Position numbers and translations under genes: made by a program
In this document: positions 46,640-57,842 of the stretch, in pieces
Layout of the letters: the number at the start of each line of letters is the position of its first letter
How positions within the stretch are numbered: position 1 is the stretch's first letter
Source: Amaranthus tricolor
Lineage: Eukaryota; Streptophyta; Magnoliopsida; Caryophyllales; Amaranthaceae
Length of the DNA: 64,000 nt
Assembly: GCF_026212465.1 (NCBI RefSeq)
Contig: NC_080053.1
Location: 4,375,287 to 4,439,286 of the forward strand
Direction of reading: 5' to 3'
Notes under the pieces: generated by a model
Database searches by the model: none
What the model was told of the DNA's origin: nothing
Seen by the model: only the letters and a program-made list of their open reading frames with translations

Positions 46640-47140
46640 CCCCCTTCTGGGGGTCCGACTTTTCGATGTCCTGGTTGGGGGACATCTTAGTGGAAAACTT
46701 AGAATATTTTTGAACTCAGGGACCCCAAACTGGGGGTCCGACTTATCAATGTCCCGGTTGGAAAACATCTTTGTGAAAACTTAGAATATTTTTGAGCTGG
46801 GACCCCAAACGGGGGGTCCGACTTATCGATGTCCCGGTTGGGAAACATCTTTGTGAAAACTTAGAATATTTTTGAATTGGGACCCCAAACGGGGGGTTCG
46901 ACTTATCGATGTCCCGGTTGGGAAACACCTTTGTGAAAAACTTAGAATATTTTTGAACTATGGGACCCCAAACTGGGGGTCCGACTTATCAATGTCCCGA
47001 ACAGACGGTGGATATATATTTCAAATGATTTTCGGTCTTGGAACCCTATTCTAAGGGTCCGATTTGTCGACATCACAAGTTCGTTAGTGACTTATTATAA
47101 TTTGATAATGGGACCCCTCTCGAGGGGTCCGTCTTATGAA
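46640..47140. repeat. 80-84-bp tandem repeat with GGGGTCCGACTTATCGATG
   Basis: The motif GGGTCCGACTTAT (or a variant) starts at 46651, 46734, 46814, 46894 and 46978, with degenerate units at about 47056 and 47125. Each unit also has CTTAGAATATTTTTGAA. The same motif occurs inverted at 50660-51660. Confidence 0.88.
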
Positions 47141-47461
47141 TATTACTGATTTGATAAGAATTGCAAAAGAATTTTACCAAATATTTGCGAATATAAGAGC
47201 CGGATAATCTGAAAATGAAACTTCTATTTATAAATGACTGATAAGAATACAAGTGATGATGAGAGAAGTAATTTCGAATGACAACGCAACTATGTTGCGG
47301 GATGAAGGTAGTCGCGGATTGATGCTGATAATTTTGTCACTGATGAACCTGCTTACACTGATATTAGTAACTGATTGCCCCTTGCAAATTTTATTAAATG
47401 AAGAATTTCTTTAAGTGGTCTCCATTCCATGAACGGGGTAGTTTTCTCCCTTTCATGTCTT
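47141..47461. other. Spacer between tandem repeat and antisense pol
   Basis: No ORF or motif recognised; it presumably includes the 3' flank of the pol segment. Confidence 0.35.
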
Positions 47462-50236
47462 CTAGTTCGAACGTTCCTGGTTTGATGATGCGGGTGACTT
47501 TGAAAGGTCCATCCCAGTTGACCTTAACTTTCCTTTTTCAACAATCTTCCCAGTAGCTTCGACTTTTCGGAGGACGAGATCATTGACTTGGATACGTCTT
47601 GTTTTCACATGGCGGTTGAAGCTACAAATCATCTTCTGCTTTTGGGCCACCGATCTCAGTAGTGCATTTCCTCTGGTCTCTGGAAGTAGGTCTAAGTTTG
47701 CTCTTTTTCCTTCTTCGTTCTCGTCGTATGAGTAGTAGGTGACCATTGTAGAGGGTACTCCTATTTCCACTGGAAATACGGCTTCGGACCCGTACACTAA
47801 AGAGAACGGTGTGTGCCCCGTGGCCTCTTTTATGGTGGTTCGACTGGCCCATAAGATTCCGGGTAGTTCTTCATCCCAATTACCCTTGACCCCTTCTATC
47901 TTCTTTTTGATACCATTTAGTATCTCCTTGTTGGCGGACTCGACTTGACCGTTAGTTTGCGGTCTGGACACAGAACTAAATCTGATTTGGATGTAGAATT
48001 TGTCGCAATACTCGATGGTGTTCTTGCTGACAAATTGCCTTCCATTATCCGTAATGATCACCCTCGGTATGCCGTATCTTGTGATGATGTTCCGCCATAA
48101 AAATTGACAGACTTGCTTGTCTGTGATCGAACTAAGAGCCTCTGCTTCTACGTACTTAGTGAAGTAATCAATAGCCACAATGATGAACTTGCGCTGCCCC
48201 TTTGCTGGTGGAAAAGGGCCAAGGAGATCCATACCCCACTTGTCGAATGGCAGGACGGCTTGCAAGACGGTCAAGTAATTAGAGGGTTTCCTCCCTATCT
48301 TTGAGTGATACTGACATTCAGGACACCGTAGGATCAACTCTTCCGCGTCTTTCCGGAGTGAAGGCCAATAATAACCACTTCTAAGGACTTTGCTAATGAC
48401 CGTTCGCACTCCCTGGTGTATTCCGCATCCGCCTTCGTGTATTTCGCGTAGGATATAGTTTCCTTCTTCAGGAGCAACACATTTCAGGAGGGGATGTGTG
48501 TATGACTTTTTATAAAGCGTTCCTTCATGAAGTTCGAACCATTTGGCCTTCTTCTGGAGCATTTTGGCCTGATTCTCGTCCTGGGGGAGCGTTTGATCTT
48601 GCAAGTACTTAACGTATGGCTCCATCCATGTTTCAGATCTGTCGATGGTGTTGATCATGAAGTTGATGCTGGGGTTGGGGAGCACTTCCCAAATTATATC
48701 ACGAGCCGCGGAAGTATCTGCAGAGCTGGCAAGTTTTGCTAGGGAATCGGCTTGGGCATTTTGGGATCGTGGAATGTGCTCCAACGTGAACTTATCAAAC
48801 TTTGGAACAAAGTCCTTCACTTGCTGCAGATACATTTTCATGCTATCATCTTTAGCCTCGAATTCCCCGTTTACTTGCCCCACTATTAATTGGGAGTCCG
48901 AGAATGCGGCCAATTCTTTAGCCCCTGCCTCACAGCAGATTTTCAGCCCCATCAGTAATGCTTCATACTCGGCCTCATTGTTGGATGCCGCGAACTCAAA
49001 TCTGACCGCCCTTTCCATGCGGACCCCGGCGGAAGACACAATGAGGAGCCCGGCCCCATTCGCCGATTGTGTTGAAGACCCGTCTACATACAATTTCCAT
49101 TCTCGATTAAGTTCAGCAGGAGGGGAGGAAGTGCTTTCAGCAATAAAGTCAGCCAAGGCCTGTGCTTTAATTGCCGTTCGAGGCTCGTACTCGATGCCGA
49201 AATCTGCTAGCTGGTTTGCCCAATCTGTGACACGGCTCGACTTGTTTTTCCCCTCAAGAATCTTTTTTAAAGGTTGATCAGTCCGGACAATGATCGGGTT
49301 GGACTGAAAGTATGGCTTCAATTTCCTGCTGGCCATCACTATTGCAAATATGACCTTTTCCACTTCGCAGTAATTCCCTTCTGAGCCGCGGAATGCATGA
49401 CTCACATAGTATATTGGGAGCTGCTTCTTTTCCCTTTCCGCCACAAGCACTCCGGATAACGAGTATTCGGAGACAGAGACATATAAGACTAGCTTTTCCC
49501 CGTTGATAGGCGAAACTAGTTTTGGCAAGGCCGATAGGTGCTCCTTAAGCTGGCGGAAAGACTCTTCTGCTTCCGCGGTCCATTCGAATTTCTGTTGCTT
49601 TATCGTTTTGAAGAAAGGCAAGCATTTGTCCGCTGACTTTGAAAGGAATCTTCCTAGTGCAGCTATACACCCCGTGAGCTTTTGTACTTCTTTTACGGAG
49701 GTGGGGGATCTCATGTTTTGAATGGCCTGAATCTTATCTGGATTTGCCTCGATGCCCCGCTCGTCTACCAAGAAGCCGAGACATTTTCCCCCGGTGACCC
49801 CGAACACTCACTTGTCCGGATTGAGCTTCATCTGGTGTTTACGAAGGGTATTGAACGTTTCACGCAAATCCGCAGCGTGTTGAGTTGCGTGCTTGCTTTT
49901 TGTTATCATGTCATCCACGTATACCTCTAAATTCCGTCCAATCTGAGATTGGAAAACTTTGTTTACCATCCTTTGATAGGTGGCTCCAGCATTTTTTAAC
50001 CCGAAGGGCATGACTTTGTAGCAGTAGACACCCATGCTAGTAATGAAGGCCGTGTGTGTTTGGTCCTCCGGCGCCAATCGAATCTGGTGATATCCGGCAT
50101 TGGCATCCATGAAACTTAGTAGCGCATGGCCTGCTGTGGAGTCCACCAGGCGATCTATTTTTGGAAGTGGATAGTCGTCCTTGGGGCAAGCCTTATTCAA
50201 ATCCGTGAAATCGACACACATGTTAACAAGAAACAT
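47462..50236 (-). pseudogene. Ty3/gypsy (Tat-lineage) pol: RT, RNase H and integrase, N-terminally cut
   Basis: The reverse transcriptase begins abruptly at CVDFTDLNKACPKDDYPLPK and includes FMDANAGYHQI, MPFGLKNAGATYQR and the catalytic YVDDM. A single TGA at 49808-49810 replaces the residue after LNPDK. The RT-side RNase H (VLYVSVSEYSLSGVL, IVRTDQPLKKIL) follows, then the second RNase H-type domain of Tat elements (LYVDGSSTQSANGAG, NNEAEYEALLMGL, DSQLIVGQV). Integrase has the zinc region (GGCGIHQGVRT, CPECQYHS), WGMDLLGPFP and ITDNGRQF with the first two Asp residues, and NGQVESANKEIL with the Glu. Gag, protease and the first RT blocks are absent. It is antisense to the LTRs and primer site of the element that contains it. 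Confidence 0.92.
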
Positions 50237-51780
50237 AAAGTAATAGGCGAAACTCGTAAAGGACAGAGACTAAATTCATAAAACGAATTCAATGTCCTAG
50301 GCTAACATTCAAGAATAATTTGAAGAAATTCAAGAACAAATCGAAGAAATTTAAGAACAGTTTGAAGATTAACTTGAAGAAATTTGAAGATCTGGGAAAA
50401 AGTTTGAATACCCTTGAAGAAAGTTGGAGATTTGTCAGAAACTTGATGAAGATCTGTCAGATATCTTGAAGATCTTCAAGAATTTGTCAGAAGTTTGAAG
50501 GAGGGATGAAGATTGTCAGAGCGTCTCTCTCTACTTTCTCTTTCCAGCGATGTAAAAATTTGAAGGAAGTAATGACTGTTCCAACCACCCTATTTATAAC
50601 AGCAATAAATGCCTTTGGGACTTGAGTACAATAAATGGAAAGAATCCCATACGAGAGCCGGGAAAAAGATAAGTCGGACTCCCCATGAGAGGAAGTATTG
50701 AAAAATTGAAAAATTGAAAAATCTTGAGTACAATAAACGCGTTCCGTAAGGTCTACAAGTCGGACCCTCAATAGAAGGGAAATATTGAAAAATCTTTAAA
50801 GTATCAGTTCTTAACTATAGCCGGGAGATCGATAAGTCGGACCCCCAAAGAGAGGGAGAGTGGAAATTTGTTCTAAGTCTTTCAACATTTGAGTACGTCC
50901 CAAGAATGAATTATTTCAAGTATGAAAAGTTACATGTTCAGCTGTCCGACTTATGGATACGGCGAACGCCATGCCGCATTACTTTTGCTCTAAACCGTCG
51001 TATGTATGAGGTGAAATATTTCAGAGTCCGTATGATTGATAAGTCGGACTCCTTGGAACACTCATGTTGTAAAAACTAAGTATGGCATAATCTGCCTTTA
51101 TCCGTATGATCGAAGACGCGGACCTAAATGCCCCGCGTCGTAGGGAAGTTGTGGATATGTTTTGTGGTCTGGTATTGATAATATTCCGAAAGGTCGATGA
51201 GTCGGACCCTGAGTTGCACTCCAGAACGAATGCGAATTATTCCGTGTTAGGGTGTCCGCATGGTCGACAAGTCGGACCCCCAAATGGTCCCAGTTAAGGT
51301 AAAAATTCTAAGTACAGGAAAAATGCTTCCGTACCTTTAGTGTCATCCGTGACATGGAATTACGAAATCTTTCCACGTCTTTTGAGATAGAAGGGGGGCA
51401 TGTTAGAACGAGGAAATTCAAAACGACAAGTTTTAAAAATTCCCCGCCTCATCGATAAGTCGGACCCCCCTAAGTACCTCAGTAGAGAATAAAAATCAAA
51501 GTATATGTTCAAGCCGTGTCATGTGGCTCATTTAGCTAGGGGGTCAGTTCAACTATGCCGCGGTATCATGTTTCCTTCCTACTCTCCGGCTCGAAGCCCT
51601 GATAAAAAGAAGACACCCAGGTTCTTGGAGATCCGTGAGGTCGATAAGTCGGACCCCCCCTTGGGGGCTGCCTTACTCAAAAATATTCTAAGTACTGAGA
51701 CTTCCGCGACATCAGTGGGGCACATATCGGGATCCGACTCCCACATCTACGCTTCTGCCGATAAATAAAAAGGACAACCA
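50222..51780 (-). repeat. LTR-like segment in minus orientation next to pol
   Basis: On the minus strand it has GGGGTCCGACTTATCGA-type repeats (plus-strand coordinates about 50660-51660), a TATA box GTTATAAATAG at about 50590, a CTTCAAATTTCTTC-rich leader and an end GTTAACA directly before the pol segment. This looks like U3-R-U5 of another gypsy element whose gag and protease were deleted. The right border is uncertain. Confidence 0.5.
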
Positions 51781-52127
51781 AAGATATTTCGCGGCATGCT
51801 GGAAGCCGCGACTTTGACGGTGTTAATCATTTTTCTTTACTTTGAAGCATCTCTTGCGGTTATTTTGAAAAGCCGATAACTTCTCCATTATAACTCGGAA
51901 TTTGACATGTGAACTGTCGATTCGAAGCTTACGAGCCAAATTTTCCTAATCCGTCCGAAGATCTGCCAGATTGTGGCCATATTACTCCTTATGAGCTTTT
52001 GAGTATTCTCTACGATCATGTTTCTTCATCAAACCAAGTCCGACGGACGCGTATTTTTCCGCATAAAGGAAGATGTTTCTGATCGCTGGGGCTATTCCTC
52101 ACATCCTCCTTCATGCGTGGGGCTAAA
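51781..52127. other. Region before the 3' LTR
   Basis: No ORF. CGTGGGGCTAAA just before the LTR could be a weak polypurine tract for plus-strand synthesis. Confidence 0.35.
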
Positions 52128-52859
52128 TGTCATGGTAATATTTATTCTTTTATTAATTTATTTAATAATTAACGTTATATTACTTAAATACCCCTTGACC
52201 TTTTGGGTTGACTTTGACTTTCGGTCAACGGGCCTTCTTCTGGGTTTTCCATCTCCCTTGAATGACCCGTGAATTAGTAACCTCTCAATGCCTTAAACTA
52301 CCTTCCCGTAAAGCAACTTCCCATTCTTCCACAATGCATGGATCTCCTTACTTCAAGATTGATAACTGCCCACTACTCCCATGTTAGTCCACTTCTCCTC
52401 AAAGATAACTTCCCCTTGATTGAATGGTAATCCTTCCTCCATGAGAATTGACTGCCCATGTCTTCCATGATCTTCAACTCCCACTCTCTGATGTAACTTT
52501 CCTTCCTCACCATTATATATAGGGGCTACCATCAAGAGGGGGAGGGGCATCTGAAAATAATTCTCTCAAGTATCCTTACTCATACCTTACCTCCTTAGCC
52601 TACCAAGAATTCCACTAACATCCACCACCGCATCTCCTTGCATTCAGTTTCCAATCACTTTCTTCTTATTCTCATATCCACGTTCTAACTTGAGCGTCGG
52701 AGGGGTTTTCCGGGAGATCACCCCCCGGACAAGGCTAACGTGTTGTTTTGCAGGAATTCAAGTCACTTCCTCCCACGAGTTGCTCCTCTTGATCACACTT
52801 CTACCTATCTCCAGGTATTTTAAGTGTCTTTTACACTTCCTCGTTTCTTTACCGAAACA
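52128..52859 (+). repeat. 3' LTR
   Basis: 732 bp, nearly identical to 44029-44761 and followed by the AGCCT duplication. Confidence 0.93.
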
Positions 52860-52925
52860 AGCCTGTAACGGGTCTTAAGCTTGTTTTGAAATGCAAGCAA
52901 ACGAACTAAACATTATTTGTTATGG

Positions 52926-52942
52926 AAAAGTTATCCTTTATT
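52926..52942. repeat. LINE target duplication, right copy
   Basis: AAAAGTTATCCTTTATT, the pair of 42719-42735. Confidence 0.85.
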
Positions 52943-53837
52943 ACATGCTCCAAACTAACTAACTGGAAAAAAAATTTGAAAAAATGGTCACGTGATATTA
53001 ATATGTTATGCATTTTAAATTAATATATAATTCTACATCAACTTTGGTATTGGGAATATAAAGAGTATAAAAGACTTTAACTTAAGTGGATTTTAGCATA
53101 TTCAATCATCCCTAGACAACAACAACAACAACCAACAAATTCCTCAAGAAACTAATCTATATGCATATTATGATTCATACCAAGCTTTAGAAAAGAAACT
53201 ACTGACCAATCATATTCATGAAAGCAATAAAATTAAATAAACAAACATAAACAATAATATTCAACATAATTAAAAGATTAGAAAAGCACTAAACTTCGAA
53301 TTACCTAAAGATACTAATTAAAATTAAGGGGAAACTAAAGTGTACTTAGGAACAATTACCAAAAGCTTACTAATCAAAAACTAAAAATTCCTAGAAACTA
53401 ATTTATGGAAAATGCATAAGTTTGTGTTTGAGAACAAGTATTTCAATTTAAATTATGGACTTCAATTATGAAATCATAAATGAAGAATTATGAAAGCATA
53501 AAAGACTATCCAAACCTTGTCATTCTGAAATTTTGAACTTTCACCACTTTAAAAATAATGGTGGAATTTGATCCAAATTCAAATTTGAAAATTTTGATTA
53601 TCCAAATAATAAATTTGAGCCAAATTTCAAATTTTTCAAATAAAATTATTGTTCCCAAACATGGCATAAGATTCTTAAAGCACTAAATTAAAGACTACAG
53701 TTTTTTCGTTTAAAGCCTAAATTAAGAAAAACCTAAAATAAAATCTAAAAATTCTAAAACTAAAACTAAAACTTAAACTTAAACTAATCTAAAACCCAAA
53801 CTAATGTAATGAAAGTGAAATAAATATCATGCTGCCT
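52943..53837. other. Intergenic, nothing recognised
   Basis: AT-rich with a short CAACAACAACAACAACC run near 53118. No coding region. Confidence 0.4.
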
Positions 53838-54050
53838 AGCATCGGTCGAAGCTGGGAAGAAGTTTCGGCCAAAGCTTTTTGCGGTTTATATGCAATTCGG
53901 TCGAGATGTTAGTATATCGGTCGAAGCTTCGAATTGCAAGCAGTCAGAATCTTTTAAAAACTGCAATATCGGTCGAAGCTTAATGATCAGTTCGGTCGAA
54001 GCTTAATGATCAGTCCAGCACCTGTGTTTACAATCGAACCTCGACCGAGA
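53838..54050. repeat. Cluster of GGTCGAAGCTT motifs
   Basis: ATCGGTCGAAGCT and variants at about 53841, 53903, 53915, 53968 and 53993, and the related CCTCGACCGAGAC at about 54035. It resembles the palindrome clusters in the LTRs at 17.1 and 62.8 kb, so this may be the U3 of another decayed LTR. Its ends were not found. Confidence 0.6.
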
Positions 54051-54540
54051 CCATGCTAAATGCCCCTATATGACTTGAAAACTCATTAAATGACCTCTTC
54101 ATATCCATGAAATGTCTTCGTGAGCTACATAATGGTGTCCAAACACGCAATGATATTTGTATCAATGAAGCTCGATAGACTTGGTCGAGAATCGAAATGG
54201 TTATAAACGTGCTTATATACACTCGAATATATATCAATCATTATGACATGAAAAGGCGTAAAACGGCAAGTAAACTCAATATTGCAAATCTCGACCACTT
54301 TAAACATCAAAACACTAACTAAAGCTCTCGATAGACTGCAAAGAAGAAACAAAAAATGTAAAATACTACACTTATCAACGATTTTCAACAACATTGAAAG
54401 AAAGAGGAAGCCAAATAAACTAAAATTAAATTAAATTACTAAAGATTTTTACTTAATTAAAAAAATATAACAAAATATACTTCTACATGATAATGAGCTT
54501 TATTTAGAAAAGAAAACGTACTGTAACTGTATGCTTATTT
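54051..54540. other. Intergenic, possible retroelement remnant
   Basis: No gene is seen. CTTATATACACTCG near 54209 could be a TATA region linked to the motif cluster upstream. Confidence 0.3.
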
Positions 54541-54559
54541 GGTGTTTAAAGATATCTCA

Positions 54560-55130
54560 AGAAGGTCTTAGAATACGTCAAGTAGAGGTTCACAATATGT
54601 TAAGTAGGTGTGTTTAGCATGATGAAGTAGTTAAGTAGGTGTTTTTAATCACCTGATTCTTGTAAACCTTTAAGACCTACTTGGTATACGTCAAAACACC
54701 TATTTGACATGCCTCAAAGGACTACTTGGCATACCTCAAATACCTACTTTACATACCCAAACTCACATTAACTAATATACCTCAAACACCTACTTCACAA
54801 CCTATAATATATGCTTGGTGTACCCCAAATACATACCTATTATATCTCAAATCCATAACTAATATACCTCCACCTTGCTACTAGGTATACCTTAAATACA
54901 TAATTGGTATATCTTGAATATCTACTTGGTATACTTACACATATATACTATTTGAAAACCCAAATTCTTACTTGGTATACCTTAAATATGCTTGGTATAT
55001 CTCTAATCCCTACTTGATATAGCCCAAACCCATACTTGACAACCCTAAATATCTACTAGTATAACTCAAATTCCTACTTAATATATCCAAAATACCTACT
55101 TTGTATACCCTAAATCTCCACCATAGTAAT
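54560..55130. repeat. Degenerate 20-24-bp minisatellite, consensus CCTACTTGGTATACCTCAAA
   Basis: More than 20 diverged units with the order TACTTGGTATAC then CTCAAAT or CCCAAAC fill the stretch, most regular at 54680-55120. The first part (54560-54650) carries the motif in the opposite orientation (AAGTAGGTGT). Confidence 0.85.
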
Positions 55131-56669
55131 GTTTAAAAGATAATTAATTAGCATTTTTTAATAAATTAATATTATTGGTTAGGCCTCGTGAGAGCCATCT
55201 CTCAGATAGATGGTCTCTTAGAAGAGTTACTAAATAACGAAAGAAAGTTGGTAATACTAATACAATGAAATAATTGAAGTTAGTTTTTTTGAATTACAGG
55301 TTAAGCTGAGAAAAGATTGTAAACTATGTAAGAATTAAACCTAAAAAAGTGGTAGTTATTCTTCCACGGGACAAGAACTGATTCTATATAAAATAATTGA
55401 AGTTGAAATGAGCTAATTATGGATTAGGAAATTAAGACAACATGTCCTAATTGATTAGTACATTAAAAGCATGATAGAGTATGATAGCGTATACTCCCTC
55501 TGTATCTATTGTTACAATAAAAAAAATACGTTACGTTTACACTTTTAGTTTAAAGAATTCTTGACCTCGTATAGAAAGCATGATGGACTATGCTCCCTGT
55601 GTAACTAAGAGATAACCACTCTATTCTTTATAATAAGTCGTACCATTTTTCTAAATTTTTATCCACATATTTTAACGTTTTTTATATTATTTAAAAGTTC
55701 AAACGTTATTGGATTTATTCCTTGACATTAACTTTACGTTTTTTCCAGTCTGCATATGGATGAAGTGATTATGTTATGTGTGGTTACGGTGATATTGTGA
55801 AATCAATTTTGGGTTATTTATCATTTAATGGTACTTTCACACGCTATCCTTGAAAATCGAGTTTCAATACAACATCTTATTCTGATTAAATAATCTACCG
55901 TTTTTAGTTGCTCCAAAATTAAATTTTGCATTACTTACCATTTAATGGTATTTATATATATTTACGGGTAGTATATAAGAAAAAAATTGTCATGTAGAAT
56001 TTTGTTTAACTCGCCTCACTGCATATTCTCACAATATGAAATATTTTTATAGTTATTAATTATGTATAATTTAACATATAGACGATCCAAAAAATACATT
56101 AGACAGCGCAATAAGTTGTCTTGAAACAACTAAAATGTAGAAGTATTTTATTTTATACACTTGTTGATACACTTATTCAATTCTTAGTATCTCTAGTTGT
56201 GCGTGATTTGAAATTACAAAAAACTTGATAATAGTAATTACACCGAGACAAATCAAACAAAATTTCAATTAACTTTTTTTTAACTTTTAGATTGAGAATA
56301 AATGAAACACAAAATAGTAATTAATGAATAACGTACAAAAAAACAAATAAATCAAATGATTTGATAGAATAGAGTACTTGATTAAATGTGAATAGGAGAG
56401 GAAAATATGGTATGTAAGGATTATAGAGAATTGTATAAGGCCTAGCCTATGTGCACACAAACTTACCCTTTGTTGGTGCGCAAACACTTATTTAAGGTGC
56501 AAGATCATTGGCCTTGACTTTATTTGACTATATGCATTTTTTTCCATACTTATAATACTCAAAAGGAAATAACATACATGCAAGTTAAAGAAATTCACTT
56601 TGTTAAGCATATATTCTTAAATGAAGGAAAACGTTTTGTTGATGTAGTCATCCCACTAACGTTTAAAAC
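55131..56669. other. Intergenic, downstream side of SOT3
   Basis: AT-rich with one MITE-like end (TACTCCCTCTGTATC at about 55491). No gene is recognised. Confidence 0.4.
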
Positions 56670-57761
56670 TCAGTTAGGAGCTTCACAAAAGTGCTTGCTA
56701 TGTGTAAAACTAAAACCAAAACCTTTTAGTTTTTCTTGAAAAACAATATCAAATTGCTTTACCATAGAAGGAGTCAAGTAATTAGTCCAATCTCCTACCT
56801 CTCCTTTTCTAAACAAAGTTTTGTTATTAAAAAATCCATAAAAATTCCCACTCTTATTCACTTCCATTTCCTTCAAATTCTCTAGGCTACATAGTTTGAT
56901 TATATCATCTATTACACCTCCTTTTTCTTCATCCTTCGTAAACGGGTTACCCACAAACTCTGCCAACTTTTTCACATGGGTTATCGGGTTGTTCTTCAAG
57001 TCTTCATAATGCAAAAACAACAACAACTCTGGATTTTGCATACTCTCCTTCCAATACCCAAGAACATGATCTTCATAAGGGCCATACGGAAATTTTCCTT
57101 CACAAAACCTACCAAAATCTTCCTCGATCATACTCACATTGCATTTACCATAAGAATTCTTAAAACCCATGATCAATTTTAACTGACGGTAAAATTGTTT
57201 TAACCCCATATTTAAACTTAACTGATGGTAAAACTTCTTTAACCCATTAGTCACGTTAAATTGACGGTAAAAATGCCATGACGAAACAAAAGTATCAAAT
57301 GGATTTCTACAAATGTATATGATCCTACATTTTGATGTTTTTATTGAGTTTGGGAGGGATTTATATGGTATATGGGTTGCAAAAAGTCGAGGCGAGGGCA
57401 TTTTAGTAAAATCGGGTTGTGTACCCTTAATTGTTTTGTACCCTTTGGCCTCTAATTGAATAATAAGTTCATGAGCATTTTGTGTACAAAGTGGATGTTG
57501 AGATAAATCATGAAACTTGTTCCTATTTGCGATCGCGAAGAGAAGGGATTTTAACCAAGTAGTGCCCGTTTTAGGCAAGCTAGCTAGAATTATATCGGTA
57601 TCGTGAGCCTGAAAATGAGTTTGAAATGAGATTGTAGGTTCAAGAAGCGGACACCAAAACCCTTGGTAAAGATTTATGGGGAAAATTCCCATCCAAAACT
57701 CAATTGGAAGGGATTGTTGAAGTTGCTTCAATTCAGCTTTTGTTTGTGGAAAATTTAGCAT
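56670..57761 (-). CDS. Cytosolic sulfotransferase (SOT3) with an in-frame triplicated block
   Basis: A 363-aa intronless SOT starting at an ATG. PKTGTTW (63-69) binds the PAPS sulfate end, H130 in FATHIPY is the catalytic base, and R152 and S160 in the CRNPFDTFVSSWH stretch bind the 3'-phosphate. RKGEVGDWT (318-326) is the C-terminal motif with Thr where Lys is usual. It is clearly more diverged than SOT1 and SOT2 are from each other. After SSWHF it has three 13-residue units, 164-176 (FYRQFNVTNGLKK), 177-189 (FYHQLSLNMGLKQ) and 190-202 (FYRQLKLIMGFKN), before MIEEDFGRFCEG. SOT1 and SOT2 have about 15 residues in this interval and SOT3 about 46. The interval borders the acceptor pocket, so substrate choice or gating may differ. 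The frame is fully open. Confidence 0.9.
   Translation of the reverse strand: MLNFPQTKAELKQLQQSLPIEFWMGIFPINLYQGFWCPLLEPTISFQTHFQAHDTDIILASLPKTGTTWLKSLLFAIANRNKFHDLSQHPLCTQNAHELIIQLEAKGYKTIKGTQPDFTKMPSPRLFATHIPYKSLPNSIKTSKCRIIYICRNPFDTFVSSWHFYRQFNVTNGLKKFYHQLSLNMGLKQFYRQLKLIMGFKNSYGKCNVSMIEEDFGRFCEGKFPYGPYEDHVLGYWKESMQNPELLLFLHYEDLKNNPITHVKKLAEFVGNPFTKDEEKGGVIDDIIKLCSLENLKEMEVNKSGNFYGFFNNKTLFRKGEVGDWTNYLTPSMVKQFDIVFQEKLKGFGFSFTHSKHFCEAPN
57156..57272 (-). repeat. Three 39-bp in-frame repeats inside SOT3
   Basis: Three adjacent 39-bp units encode residues 164-202. The shared core in coding orientation is TTTACCGTCAG followed by TTAA and GGGTTTAA-like ends. Units have diverged mostly at the middle codons. 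Confidence 0.85.
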
Positions 57762-57833
57762 TTTTGTTATTGTTGGTGGGAACTAAAGATTGAAATATTG
57801 GTTAGAGATAAAAAAAAAATGGTATATAGTATA

Positions 57834-57842
57834 CTTATATAG
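57834..57842 (-). promoter_or_regulatory. TATA box of SOT3
   Basis: CTATATAAG on the minus strand, about 77 bp upstream of the ATG. That predicts a leader of about 40-50 nt, longer than for SOT1 and SOT2. Confidence 0.55.

Larger units (their letters stand above)
44029..52859 (+). mobile_element. LTR retrotransposon, 8.83 kb, TSD AGCCT, with antisense pol
   Basis: LTRs at 44029-44761 and 52128-52859, 5-bp duplication AGCCT at 44024-44028 and 52860-52864, and a plus-strand primer-binding site beside the left LTR. The plus strand has a coiled-coil ORF (44783-46393). The reverse transcriptase-RNase H-integrase gene lies on the minus strand (47462-50236), and a minus-oriented LTR-like segment follows it. 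It lacks an intact sense gag-pol, so it must have been mobilised in trans. Confidence 0.88.
42736..52925 (-). mobile_element. Short 5'-truncated LINE copy, split by two later insertions
   Basis: Without its insertions (hAT MITE 42963-43649 and gypsy-type element 44029-52859 with their duplications) only about 660 bp of LINE remain. In minus-strand order it begins at about 52925 (KLKTRYR), continues at 44028 with NFVLIDDDSCPMC and ends with an A tail seen as T/A-rich sequence at about 42736-42765. Its own 17-bp duplication flanks the whole block. Confidence 0.85.

Noticed and set aside
48645..49277. 210-aa plus-strand frame
   Set aside because: Antisense shadow of the RNase H and integrase code on the other strand, with no motif of its own.
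47462..50236. Endogenous pararetrovirus
   Set aside because: The polyprotein has a Tat-type second RNase H and a full integrase, and no coat or movement-protein region is seen. It is a Ty3/gypsy retrotransposon.
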